Positions 25,345 to 33,666 of a stretch of DNA of 64,000 nucleotides are shown here, in pieces (within the stretch, counting starts at the first letter, position 1; every line of letters begins with the position of its first letter). The DNA comes from JAYPAN01 sp049597955 (lineage in GTDB: Bacteria; Pseudomonadota; Alphaproteobacteria; RS24), in assembly GCA_049597955.1 (NCBI GenBank), contig JBMYND010000001.1, positions 310,001 to 374,000 of the forward strand. The letters are read 5' to 3'. Below the pieces are notes generated by a model that saw only the letters and a list, made by a program, of their open reading frames with translations, was not told the origin of the DNA and did not search any database. Position numbers and translations under genes: made by a program.

Positions 25345-26517
25345 ATGACATTGGATATCAGCAAATCAATTGAGGCTTGCGCGCAATATTATGGCGATGA
25401 TGCAGACGCCATGCGCGCCTATTTGAAACAGGGGGAGGCGCAAGCCTTGGCGCTCGACAATCGAGGCCCCATTCGTTTCGATGAAAGCGGCAATCTCGAC
25501 CAAGCCATTTTAGACGCCTATGCCAAATATGGGTTTTATATTTTTGAAGACGTGCTGGATGAAGAAGAGCTTAATGATGTCAAGGCCGACCTTGACGCAA
25601 TGCGCGACAAATTCCCGACCGGCCCGGACAGTAAAGTCAATCACAAGGGCGAGAAAGCCTTGGGCGCTGACAATAAGGCGCTCAATCTGATTTGGTCAAA
25701 GCCTTTGGGCGACCCGCTGGGTGGCTCAACATTGGCCAATGGCCGCCATGAAGTTAAAATGTTCGAGCCGGAAGCCAAGGCCGACACACCGGAAGCCGCG
25801 CCCTTTATATTGCTCGGCTCGCTGCAATTTTCCGATGCTTGTCTGCGCGTTTATGGTCATCCGCAACTTTTGAAAGTGGCCGAAGCGATAAATGGCGAAG
25901 ATTTCGCCCCTTTTAATGAGGCGCTGTTCATCAAGGATCCGGGCATTGGCGCGGCGGTCTCCTGGCATCAGGATGGGGTGACGCATTGGGACAATCCGGA
26001 TTTCGACCAAGATATTCACGGCTTTAACTTTATGGCACAGGTTTATGGCAGCACGGCGGTGAATGGTGTTTGGGTGCTGCCCGGCACGCATAAGCTGGGC
26101 AAGTTGAGCATTGCCGAGCTGGTTGAAAAATCCGGCAGCGAACGCCTTGAGGGCGCGGTGCCAATCGTTTGCAATCCCGGCGATGTGGCGATTTGCAATC
26201 GCCAATTGCTGCATGGCTCATTTCCCAATTGCGGGTTTGAGCCGCGCGTCACGGTTAATTTCGGTTTTCACCGGCGGTCTTCCGTGCTTGGCGTAGATGG
26301 TGGCGGTGTTCACAGCAAGCGTCAGGTTTTCGATGAAGAAATCGTAACCCGCCGCGCCCGCACAATCGGTTATGCCATTGAAGCGCGCAAGCAGCGTTTC
26401 CCCGATGAGCGGCCTTATGTCTATAAGCCCTTTGCCGATAATAATTGCGCCTTTGATTGGAACGATGCGGCGCGCGCCGATTTGAAAGATTACAATCTCG
26501 AAGATTTGAGCATTTAG
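25345..26517 (+). CDS. Phytanoyl-CoA dioxygenase (PhyH) family protein
   Basis: A 390-residue Fe(II)/2-oxoglutarate-dependent oxygenase. The iron triad is His208, Asp210 (SWHQDG) and His290 (QLLHGSFPN), with Arg301 (EPRVTVNF) placed to bind 2-oxoglutarate. It is longer than ectoine hydroxylase and has an extra N-terminal part of about 60 residues. The ATG at 25345 has GAGGGAAG upstream. It is followed 66 bases later by an SMP-30 lactonase gene on the same strand and probably acts with it. Substrate unknown. Confidence 0.85.
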   Translation: MTLDISKSIEACAQYYGDDADAMRAYLKQGEAQALALDNRGPIRFDESGNLDQAILDAYAKYGFYIFEDVLDEEELNDVKADLDAMRDKFPTGPDSKVNHKGEKALGADNKALNLIWSKPLGDPLGGSTLANGRHEVKMFEPEAKADTPEAAPFILLGSLQFSDACLRVYGHPQLLKVAEAINGEDFAPFNEALFIKDPGIGAAVSWHQDGVTHWDNPDFDQDIHGFNFMAQVYGSTAVNGVWVLPGTHKLGKLSIAELVEKSGSERLEGAVPIVCNPGDVAICNRQLLHGSFPNCGFEPRVTVNFGFHRRSSVLGVDGGGVHSKRQVFDEEIVTRRARTIGYAIEARKQRFPDERPYVYKPFADNNCAFDWNDAARADLKDYNLEDLSI

Positions 26518-26583
26518 TTTTTCGGCTGGCGAAATTCGCCCCGCCAATGATAGTCTTGAGAGATAATTGGCGGGGAGATAAAT

Positions 26584-27492
26584 ATGCGCGAAATCACATC
26601 AGGATTGCTTTTCCCTGAAGGGCCGATTGCCATGCCGGATGGCTCGGTCGTTCTGGTTGAAATCGCCCGTGGCACGCTAAGCCGCGTGACAACAGACGGT
26701 AAAATCGAGGTGATTGCTGAAACCGGAGGCGGGCCGAATGGCGCTGCGCTTGGGCCGGATGGCGCGGTCTATATTTGCAATAATGGCGGCTTTGAATGGC
26801 ATAATGTTAACGGCCTGCTTTTTGCCGGTGACATTGCCGAAGATTATTCGGGCGGACGCATTGAACGGGTTGATTTGGCCACCGGCAAGGTTGACGTGCT
26901 TTATACTGAAGTCAATGGCCACCCTTTGCGCGGGCCGAATGATATTGTGTTCGACAGACAGGGCGGCTTTTGGTTCACCGATTTGGGCAAAGGACATGGC
27001 CGATTGAAAGATCGCGGTGCGTTGTTTTACGCCAAAACCGATGGCAGCCATATTGAGGAAATGGTGTTTCCCGTCGAAACCGCCAATGGGGTCGGCCTCA
27101 GCCCGGATGAAGATTATGTTTATGTCGCCGAAACCCAAGGCGCGCGCCTGTGGCGCTGGCAGCTTGACGGGCCGGGCAGGCTGGCCGAGAGCGGGCGCAC
27201 GGGGCAGAAAAACTTTGTTGCCTCGCCCGCCGGTTACAGCTTTTTCGATTCAATGGCGGTGGAAGCTGACGGGACAGTCTGCGTCGCCACGATTATCAAT
27301 GGCGGCATTTCGCGGATAAACCCGCAAAGCGGCGACATTGCCCATATCCCAACCGGCGACCCGATGACCACCAATATCTGTTTTGGCGGCGCGGATTTGA
27401 AAACTGCCTATATCACCGCCTCCGGCACCGGACGGCTTTTGGCCACAGACTGGGATACGCCCGGCCTGCCGCTTAATTTTTTGAACCGGTAA
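26584..27492 (+). CDS. SMP-30/gluconolactonase family protein
   Basis: A six-bladed beta-propeller lactonase of 302 residues. The divalent-metal ligands are Glu12 (FPEGP), Asn119 (RGPNDIVFD), Asn168 (ETANGVG) and the Asp of FFDSMAVEADG. A GGGGAG site lies before the ATG. The family hydrolyses sugar and other lactones. Downstream of the PhyH oxygenase it may process an oxidised product, but this is inference only. Confidence 0.87.
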   Translation: MREITSGLLFPEGPIAMPDGSVVLVEIARGTLSRVTTDGKIEVIAETGGGPNGAALGPDGAVYICNNGGFEWHNVNGLLFAGDIAEDYSGGRIERVDLATGKVDVLYTEVNGHPLRGPNDIVFDRQGGFWFTDLGKGHGRLKDRGALFYAKTDGSHIEEMVFPVETANGVGLSPDEDYVYVAETQGARLWRWQLDGPGRLAESGRTGQKNFVASPAGYSFFDSMAVEADGTVCVATIINGGISRINPQSGDIAHIPTGDPMTTNICFGGADLKTAYITASGTGRLLATDWDTPGLPLNFLNR

Positions 27493-27624
27493 GAGGCACC
27501 GACCAATCGCCTGTTTGGTGCGCCCTGTCCATAATCGTCAAACCAGAAAATTTGTCCTATATGTCTTGACCGGAAGGATGCGCAAAGCCAAATTAACAAC
27601 CGATTCTTGCAGATGAGGTGTAAA

Positions 27625-28443
27625 ATGGGTCAGTCAAAGCAGAACAGCCGGGCTTTGAGTTTTTATTCAAATGTTTTGGGGTTGGAGCATCTGCATTACG
27701 GCATTTGGGAGCCGCAGGATGAATTGACTCTGGCCAATCTGAAAACAGCGCAGGAGCGATACCAGCAAGCCATTATTGACCTGATGCCGCCCGCCAATGA
27801 CACAATGCTGGTATTGGATGTTGGATGCGGCACGGGCGAATTGTCAAAAGCCCTCAAAGCCAAGGGCTATCAGGTGGAAGGCCTGTCGCCCGATATTAAT
27901 CATGCCGACAGCTATGCCGAGAAAGTCGGCCAGCCCTTTCACCAGTGCGTGTTTGAGGATTTCGCACCCGACAAAAACTATAATGTGGTTATCATGTCGG
28001 AAAGCTGCCAATATATTGCGCTCGACAAACTTTTTCCAACAGTCGAAAAATGCCTCGCCAAAGGGGGCACATGGATTGTCGCTGACTATTTCGTGCGCGA
28101 CGGCGTATCCGGTATTATGGCCAAAAGCGGCCATACTTATACTGAATATCTGAACGCTGTTGCCGACAGCAAAATGACCCTGGATTTTGACCGCGATATT
28201 ACCGAGCCAACATTGAAGACGCTGGATTTTGCGCAATTATTGGTCGAGCGCGGGGAGTTGGCGCTGTCCATGCTGAAACAGCGCATTGACCAAAGAAATT
28301 GGGCGCTCTCCAAAATCGTGAAATTTATTCTGTTCCTCGCCCGCAAGGAAATCAGAAAGCTGGATGAAAACCGCATCCTGATTGACAGTGAAGAATTCCA
28401 AAGAACCAAAACCTATCGGCTGATGCGCTTCAAAAGCGACTAG
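27625..28443 (+). CDS. Class I SAM-dependent methyltransferase
   Basis: A 272-residue methyltransferase. SAM motif I is VLDVGCGTGELS (about residues 63-74), with an acidic motif II near DINHAD and the post-motif region MSESCQYI. The N-terminus (SFYSNVLGLEHLHYGIW) resembles the start of tocopherol, cyclopropane and small-molecule methyltransferases. The ATG at 27625 has GAGGTG upstream; a TTG 18 bases earlier is in frame but unlikely. Substrate unknown; it stands alone between the SMP-30 gene and tRNA-Pro. Confidence 0.83.
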   Translation: MGQSKQNSRALSFYSNVLGLEHLHYGIWEPQDELTLANLKTAQERYQQAIIDLMPPANDTMLVLDVGCGTGELSKALKAKGYQVEGLSPDINHADSYAEKVGQPFHQCVFEDFAPDKNYNVVIMSESCQYIALDKLFPTVEKCLAKGGTWIVADYFVRDGVSGIMAKSGHTYTEYLNAVADSKMTLDFDRDITEPTLKTLDFAQLLVERGELALSMLKQRIDQRNWALSKIVKFILFLARKEIRKLDENRILIDSEEFQRTKTYRLMRFKSD

Positions 28444-28476
28444 CCAATTTTTGGCCTGCCCCGTCTTTGAAGAATT

Positions 28477-28553
28477 TGGTCGGGGCTGCAAGATTCGAAC
28501 TTGCGACCCCCTGGTCCCAAACCAGGTGCGCTACCAGACTGCGCCAAGCCCCG
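28477..28553 (-). tRNA. tRNA-Pro (anticodon UGG)
   Basis: Acceptor stem CGGGGCT/AGCCCCG, anticodon stem CCTGG/CCAGG around loop TTTGGGA (anticodon TGG), T-arm with GTTCGAATC, discriminator A and encoded CCA ending at 28477. Confidence 0.97.
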
Positions 28554-28602
28554 ACAAGTGACGGTTTAGTCTTTTGTTGCGGCTTTTTCAAGCCATCAAT
28601 CA

Positions 28603-29085
28603 TCATCGCTCTTCGAGCAGGCGAAAAACCGCACTGGCGGAAAACACCAAATCATCATGGGCGATTTCCGCCGCTTCGCCGACCCATCCATAGGCTTCAA
28701 CGAAAGCCATATTGCGCGTTGCACGGGTCAATTTGGCGGTGCCTTGCAGCCAGTCACCGGCCTTGGCACTGCGTAAAAACTCCGTATTCAGCTTCATCGT
28801 CACCGAGCCGCGCCGCAATTGGCGGAAAATCGCTGTCGCCGTCAACCCATCGGCAAAGGCGGACAGAAAACCGCCATGGGCAATGCCGCGCCCATTGCAA
28901 TGGCGCTGTTGCAACCGCACACCCTGTCGAAAATCTGTCTCATCGGCCCAATGATACCAGGGCCCATTATGGGTGGTGAACGGGCCGCGCCGGACGCTTG
29001 GCTGGAAAGGCGGTGGCGGGTTATCGGGAAAGCCGCCCTCGCCGCCATGGGCGGCAGATAATGGGCTGGAAGACGAATCAGACAT
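28603..29085 (-). CDS. PaaI-family hotdog thioesterase
   Basis: A 160-residue single-hotdog protein. The PaaI-type motif CNGRGIAHGGFLSAFAD carries the catalytic-type HGG turn, and VTMKLNTEFLRSAKAGDW is the following strand-helix signature. An N-terminal tail of about 45 residues, rich in Ser and Pro, precedes the fold. The ATG at 29085 has GGAAAGG upstream; the frame extends to 29121. Likely hydrolyses an acyl-CoA thioester; substrate unknown. Confidence 0.83.
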   Translation of the reverse strand: MSDSSSSPLSAAHGGEGGFPDNPPPPFQPSVRRGPFTTHNGPWYHWADETDFRQGVRLQQRHCNGRGIAHGGFLSAFADGLTATAIFRQLRRGSVTMKLNTEFLRSAKAGDWLQGTAKLTRATRNMAFVEAYGWVGEAAEIAHDDLVFSASAVFRLLEER

Positions 29086-29180
29086 GCCTTTCCATGTGCC
29101 ACAGGCCAAACAGGCTGGCAAGCATCAAACGGGCCAACACGAGAGAGGCAATCATCAAACGGCCAATTCAAGCCGGACGA

Positions 29181-29807
29181 TTATTTTTCCGGCTCGAAAT
29201 CGGTTTCCGGCTCGAAATCGGTTTCCGGATGAGGCTCCTGCAGCACATATTCGTCTTGATGCTCGGCCATAATGCCACTGTCAACGCGCTGGACTTGTGT
29301 TGCCATCAACCCTTTTGGCCCGCGTCCATAGCGCACCATGATAAATTGGCCCGGCACCAAAACCTCAATGCCGACTTTGCGCAAAACTTCCATATGCACA
29401 AATATGTCCGGCCCGCCATCATTAACATTGACGAAACCAAAACCGCGCACCCGATTAAACCATTTCACCGTAGCGCGTTTGAAATCAGCCATTGGCTCAA
29501 CCGGCCCGAAATGGCCGGTGGAACGGCGATAGCCACGCGGTATTTCGGCCTCCGAATTGTCCACGGAAAGAATTTTATCGGCCTGAAGCCCCTGCAAGCG
29601 TTCGACAACGGTGCATTTCACCCTTGTGCCGGGGTAGAGAATATCATACCCGCCCCGTCGCAGGATGGAATGATGCACCAGAACATCAACGCCGCCACTT
29701 ATCGGCACGAGGAAACCATAACCTTTAACCGGGTCAAACCACTTAACGATTCCCTCTATGGCTTTAACTTCGGCAGACGTTTCGTCCGCCGCATAGGTAG
29801 AAGACAT
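29181..29807 (-). CDS. Double cold-shock-domain protein
   Basis: A 208-residue protein with two cold-shock domains: residues 17-82 (GIVKWFDPVKGYGFLVP, then DVLVHHSIL) and residues 111-175 (ATVKWFNRVRGFGFVN, then DIFVHMEVL). Both keep the RNP1 and RNP2-type aromatic residues for single-stranded nucleic acid binding. The tail is acidic and contains a duplicated ETDFEP. Tandem-CSD proteins are common in alphaproteobacteria as RNA chaperones or transcription modulators. The 152-base region upstream is AT-rich and could hold a cold-responsive leader, but I cannot prove it. Confidence 0.9.
   Translation of the reverse strand: MSSTYAADETSAEVKAIEGIVKWFDPVKGYGFLVPISGGVDVLVHHSILRRGGYDILYPGTRVKCTVVERLQGLQADKILSVDNSEAEIPRGYRRSTGHFGPVEPMADFKRATVKWFNRVRGFGFVNVNDGGPDIFVHMEVLRKVGIEVLVPGQFIMVRYGRGPKGLMATQVQRVDSGIMAEHQDEYVLQEPHPETDFEPETDFEPEK
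29189..29228. repeat. Tandem 18-bp repeat in the cold-shock gene tail
   Basis: Two perfect copies of CCGGCTCGAAATCGGTTT (29189-29206, 29207-29224) plus four bases of a third. In frame it encodes ETDFEP twice at the C-terminus, so slippage would lengthen or shorten the acidic tail without a frameshift. Confidence 0.9.
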
Positions 29808-29959
29808 AGCATAACCTCAATCTTCTTGTTGTTGATCACAGACTTGTTACGCAATACTGAGCTTACGATAGCATAATTTGCCAAACAGTAAACAAGGAAG
29901 GCCAATTTAGCGTCAATTTTCTGACATTTTTCCCAAATCGGGAGCGTTTACGCCGGCAG

Positions 29960-30709
29960 TTAACTGTTCAACCCAACCAATTCTGCCAGAATTGGGGTTA
30001 TTTCTTCGTTAAGCACCAAATCGGCGGCCTCATCCAAATCGGTTGGCTCGCGGTTGAGAATAACCAGCCGCGCACCATTATGGCGCGCCAATATCGGAAA
30101 TCCAGCCGCCGGGTAAACCTGCAAAGAAGAGCCAATGGCGATGAATAAATCGCACGCCAATGCGGCCGCTTCGGCGCGGCGCATTTCTTCTTCCGGCATG
30201 GATTGGCCAAATGAAACAGTCGCTGTTTTGACCATGCCGCCGCATATATCGCAGCTCGGCGCGATTGTTTCGCCCATAGCCTCAAAACTTTGGCGAATAT
30301 CGTCCAATTCATGCCGCGCCCCGCAAGAAAGGCATGTTGCATAGCTGCCATTGCCATGCAATTCGACAATTTGTGTTGCCGGCACGCCGGCATCAGCATG
30401 CAGATTATCGATATTTTGGGTAATCACAGTCGAAATTTTGCCGGCTCTGACCAAATGCGCAATGGCGCGATGGCCCGCATTGGGGGCTGTTTCGCCAATC
30501 TCATCCTGCATGGCAAATTTGCGCCGCCATGCCTCAATGCGATTATTTTCATCCGCAATAAAATCTTGAAACATAATCGGCGCCATGCGCGTCCACAAAC
30601 CACCCGGGCTGCGAAAATCGGGTATGCCGCTATCGGTGCTGATGCCAGCACCGGTAAACACGACGACATTGGTGCTTTCTTCAACCCATTGGCGCAATTG
30701 CATGCTCAT
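29960..30709 (-). CDS. cobB: NAD-dependent protein deacylase (sirtuin, SIR2 family)
   Basis: A 249-residue sirtuin. NAD-binding GAGIS (residues 20-24), SGIPDFR, TQNID (98-101), catalytic His118 (ELHGN), the zinc cysteines Cys126, Cys129, Cys153 and Cys156, and GSSLQVYPAAG are all visible. It removes acyl groups from protein lysines. The Tyr/Arg pair of desuccinylase-type sirtuins is not seen in the loop after PDFR (SPGGLWTRMAP). The ATG overlaps the hydrolase stop by 4 bases, so the two are co-translated. Confidence 0.9.
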   Translation of the reverse strand: MSMQLRQWVEESTNVVVFTGAGISTDSGIPDFRSPGGLWTRMAPIMFQDFIADENNRIEAWRRKFAMQDEIGETAPNAGHRAIAHLVRAGKISTVITQNIDNLHADAGVPATQIVELHGNGSYATCLSCGARHELDDIRQSFEAMGETIAPSCDICGGMVKTATVSFGQSMPEEEMRRAEAAALACDLFIAIGSSLQVYPAAGFPILARHNGARLVILNREPTDLDEAADLVLNEEITPILAELVGLNS

Positions 30710-31644
30710 CGTCCCAATATCTCCCGGAAAAAAGCCACCGCCTCGCCAATGGCGTTTTTGCGGCTGGATTTCTTGAGCAGGTCAAAATGGCCACCAGCAT
30801 AGTCACTATGCCGCGCCAATGGGCCCATCCGGCGCAAAAACCCATGCACAGCCTCATGCGAGACAAGGCTGCTTTCGCGGCTCATTTGCACCAGCACCGG
30901 CACGCCCAGCCGGTCGGCCAAATCACCGGTCACGCCGACCGGGTCATTTTTGTGCAAATGCCCACGCATGAAAGTTTTTGTGGAAACCGCATTAACCCAG
31001 CTAGGGCCTGCAATATCAGCCATTGTGGCAGCGGCCATGGCGTAAAAGGATGGCGTTTGTGTTTCATCTTTGAAAAGCGGCAGCATATTGGCTTGCCTCT
31101 GCCCCAGACTGACCGGCCAAGCATCGGCGTCAATCAGTTGCTTCATCGTGTCGCTCGCGCCTTGGCCGCGCAGAAAATCAAGTGTCGCGCGCCATAAGTG
31201 AAAATCCAACATTGGGTTTTGCATGGCAATTGCCGGAATATCACCATCTTCTACCGCCAGATGAGCTGCCAGACCGGCGGAAAAATCCATGCCCCACAGG
31301 CCGATACGATGCGCGTCAACGCCGGCATGATGCCGCAAAGTCTTGATAGCGGCCCGCCAATCAGCCTTTTGCTTGGTAACACTGACCATTTGTCGCGCGC
31401 CGCCCGGGCTTTCTCCAAATCCCTGATAGTCAAATACCAAACTGTAAAATCCGGCTTTGGCAAAAGCTTCGGCATAGCCAAACAAGCCGCTATCCATTGT
31501 GCAGCCGAAACCGGGCGCAAGGACGATCCCGCCACCTTTTGATTTGCCGCGTGCCGGATTATAAATACGCGCAGCACAATGGCCGCGCCCGACATTCAAG
31601 AAAACAGCTTCAAACGGCTTTTCTATTTGGGAGACAATGTTCAT
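30706..31644 (-). CDS. Alpha/beta hydrolase family protein with Asp at nucleophile position
   Basis: A 312-residue alpha/beta hydrolase with a lid-like middle section. The oxyanion region GIVLAPGFGC and the strand-turn FDYQGFGES are typical. At the elbow, where relatives have G-T-S-F-S/G, this protein reads GLWGMDFSAG, with Asp120 at the nucleophile position. His286 (YAGGHFDLL) is the likely triad histidine. An Asp nucleophile is the arrangement of dehalogenases and epoxide hydrolases; alternatively the enzyme has lost serine hydrolase activity. It is first in a two-gene operon with the sirtuin. Confidence 0.82.
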   Translation of the reverse strand: MNIVSQIEKPFEAVFLNVGRGHCAARIYNPARGKSKGGGIVLAPGFGCTMDSGLFGYAEAFAKAGFYSLVFDYQGFGESPGGARQMVSVTKQKADWRAAIKTLRHHAGVDAHRIGLWGMDFSAGLAAHLAVEDGDIPAIAMQNPMLDFHLWRATLDFLRGQGASDTMKQLIDADAWPVSLGQRQANMLPLFKDETQTPSFYAMAAATMADIAGPSWVNAVSTKTFMRGHLHKNDPVGVTGDLADRLGVPVLVQMSRESSLVSHEAVHGFLRRMGPLARHSDYAGGHFDLLKKSSRKNAIGEAVAFFREILGR

Positions 31645-31733
31645 TCAAAATAATGCCTTTAGGCCGCAGCTTTGCGATATGGTCAAACTCTTGAATTTGT
31701 GCCAGTCTCGCTGCAAGCAATCAAGAGGTAAAC

Positions 31734-32153
31734 ATGAAATATCTTCATACAATGGTGCGCGTGGCTGACCTTGAGTCAAGTCTGGCATTTTACTGCAATC
31801 ATCTCGGGCTGGAGCAAATTGGCCGCTATGATGTGGAAGCAGGCCGGTTCACGCTGGTCTTTCTCGCCGCCCCCGGGCAAAAAGAAGCGCAAATCGAACT
31901 GACCCATAATTGGGACGCAGAAGAACTGGATGAAGGACGCAATTTTGGCCATCTCGCCTATGAGGTGGAGGATATATACGCCACTTGCCAAAAATTGCTG
32001 GATGCCGGTGTTACGCTCAATCGTCCGCCGCGTGACGGGCGAATGGCTTTTGTCCGCTCACCGGATAATATCTCTATCGAATTGCTGCAAGCCGGCGGCG
32101 CACAGGAGCCATGCGAGCCCTGGGCGTCGATGGAAAATATCGGACACTGGTAG
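31734..32153 (+). CDS. gloA: Glyoxalase I (lactoylglutathione lyase, VOC family)
   Basis: A 139-residue VOC metalloenzyme that isomerises the methylglyoxal-glutathione adduct. By alignment with E. coli GloA the metal ligands would be His5, Glu55, His73 and Glu116 (YLHTMVRV, QIELTHNW, FGHLAYEV, SIELLQ). It begins with a full family N-terminus and an AGAGG site. The next gene starts within its last 43 bases or at its stop codon. Confidence 0.9.
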   Translation: MKYLHTMVRVADLESSLAFYCNHLGLEQIGRYDVEAGRFTLVFLAAPGQKEAQIELTHNWDAEELDEGRNFGHLAYEVEDIYATCQKLLDAGVTLNRPPRDGRMAFVRSPDNISIELLQAGGAQEPCEPWASMENIGHW

Positions 32154-32818
32154 TGGCAAAATATATCCTGCCGGTGATTTTTGCGCTGCTTTTGCCGGTG
32201 CAGGATGTGATGGCGCAAACCGGCAGGGGACGCGTCAGCGCCTCGGATGAATTGCGCGCCCGCGCCCAGCAGCGCAAACCCGTTCGCAACCCGTATTGGG
32301 ACGGGTTTATTTTGAAACTTGAAGGCAATTGCGCCGACGCGCAGGACAAATTGCGACCGATTGCACGGCAGGGCTTTGGCTATGAAGAAGCGCAGACCGC
32401 TTTGGGCGAATGTCTGATTTATCTTGCTGGCCTGAATCCGTCGCGCGAGACCCTGCCCTCGCGGCAGGAAATTGCGCAAAAGCCGGAATTTCAAGAAGGT
32501 ATAGGCTGGCTGGAAATGGCAGCCAATGCCAATAGTTTCACCGCGCAAGGCATATTGATTGCCCTTTATGCAGCCAATCTCGGCCCCACAGAAGACCCGG
32601 TTGAGGCGGCAAAATGGGCGCATCTTTATTTATCCAATCCGGTGCGGCTCAATCTCGGCGTGCCGGTTTTGGCGCAAGTCTCCATTGATACGCTGCGCGA
32701 CGGGATGGACAAACAAAGCTGGCTGGAAGGCAAGGAAAAGGCGCGCGCTTGGGTGCCTGCCTTCACACCGCCACAATCAGCCGGTAAGACAGCCACAGAT
32801 CAGAAAATTGCCCGTTAA
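32111..32818 (+). CDS. Secreted protein with Sel1-like helical repeats
   Basis: An exported protein of up to 235 residues. A hydrophobic signal segment (KYILPVIFALLLPVQDVMA) is followed by helical repeats resembling Sel1 units (AQTALGECLIYLAG, IGWLEMAANANSFTAQGILIALYAANLG). Two starts are possible: the ATG at 32111 with AGGAG only two bases away, inside gloA; or a GTG at 32153 overlapping the gloA stop, which gives a shorter and more typical signal peptide. It sits between gloA and msrA on the same strand. Function unknown. Confidence 0.7.
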   Translation: MRALGVDGKYRTLVVAKYILPVIFALLLPVQDVMAQTGRGRVSASDELRARAQQRKPVRNPYWDGFILKLEGNCADAQDKLRPIARQGFGYEEAQTALGECLIYLAGLNPSRETLPSRQEIAQKPEFQEGIGWLEMAANANSFTAQGILIALYAANLGPTEDPVEAAKWAHLYLSNPVRLNLGVPVLAQVSIDTLRDGMDKQSWLEGKEKARAWVPAFTPPQSAGKTATDQKIAR

Positions 32819-32842
32819 TTTTGCCTGTCTCAGGAGTTTTTG

Positions 32843-33502
32843 ATGTCACATGCCCCCATTCGCGCCTTGCGCTGCATCGGCCTGTTGAGCCTCATGCTGG
32901 TATTGTTTTGTGTTTCGGACATGCAAAGGGCGCAAGCACAATCAGAGCGCGTTGCCAGTGCCTATTTTGCCGGTGGCTGCTTTTGGTGCACTGAAGCCGA
33001 TTTTGAGAAAATCCCCGGCGTGATTGCTGTCACTTCCGGCTATATGGGAGGAAAGAAGGCCAATCCCGCCTATCAGGAAGTTGCGTCAGGGCGCACAAAA
33101 CACCGCGAAACCGTGCATGTGCAATATGACCCGCAAAAACTTGATTACCAAACCCTGCTCAGTGCGTTTTGGCGCATGCATGACCCCAGCGATGCGGGTG
33201 GCAGTTTTGTGGACAGGGGACGCCAATATGGCAGCGCCATTTATTATGTCAATGAAACCCAACGCAAACTGGCGGAAGGCGCGATTGCCGCGCTTGCGGC
33301 CAGCAATAAGTTTGACCGGCCAATTGCGACAGAAATCACCGCCGCAACGCCGTTTTACATTGCGGAGCAATATCATCAGGATTATTACAAAACCAATCCG
33401 CTGCGCTATAAATATTACCGCTATCGCTCCGGGCGCGACCAATTTATCGCGCAATATTGGCAAGGCGACACACAACTCTACCAAGCCGCAAAAGACCAAT
33501 AG
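32843..33502 (+). CDS. msrA: Periplasmic peptide-methionine (S)-S-oxide reductase MsrA
   Basis: A 219-residue MsrA with an N-terminal signal or anchor segment of about 33 residues, so it would act in the periplasm. The catalytic motif GGCFWCTE places the reactive Cys at 46. GYMGG, HRETVHVQYDP and the substrate-pocket HQDYY stretch are typical. I see no recycling cysteine in the C-terminal tail, so a partner reductase would be needed. The ATG at 32843 has CAGGAG upstream. Confidence 0.92.
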   Translation: MSHAPIRALRCIGLLSLMLVLFCVSDMQRAQAQSERVASAYFAGGCFWCTEADFEKIPGVIAVTSGYMGGKKANPAYQEVASGRTKHRETVHVQYDPQKLDYQTLLSAFWRMHDPSDAGGSFVDRGRQYGSAIYYVNETQRKLAEGAIAALAASNKFDRPIATEITAATPFYIAEQYHQDYYKTNPLRYKYYRYRSGRDQFIAQYWQGDTQLYQAAKDQ

Positions 33503-33549
33503 TAACTGACGGTTTTAAGAGAAATTACAGTTTTTACGGAAAAAAGCCA

Positions 33550-33624
33550 TGGCACGCCCTAGGGGAATCGAACCCCTCTTTCCAGGTTGAAAACCTGGCG
33601 TCCTAACCGATAGACGAAGGGCGC
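33550..33624 (-). tRNA. tRNA-Glu (anticodon UUC)
   Basis: Acceptor GCGCCCT/AGGGCGT, anticodon stem CCAGG/CCTGG around loop TTTTCAA (anticodon TTC), T-arm with GGTTCGATTCC, discriminator G, encoded CCA ending at 33550. Confidence 0.97.
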
Positions 33625-33666
33625 TTCATGACTTGTCCGAGGATATATATGAGATTTTCAGAGATT

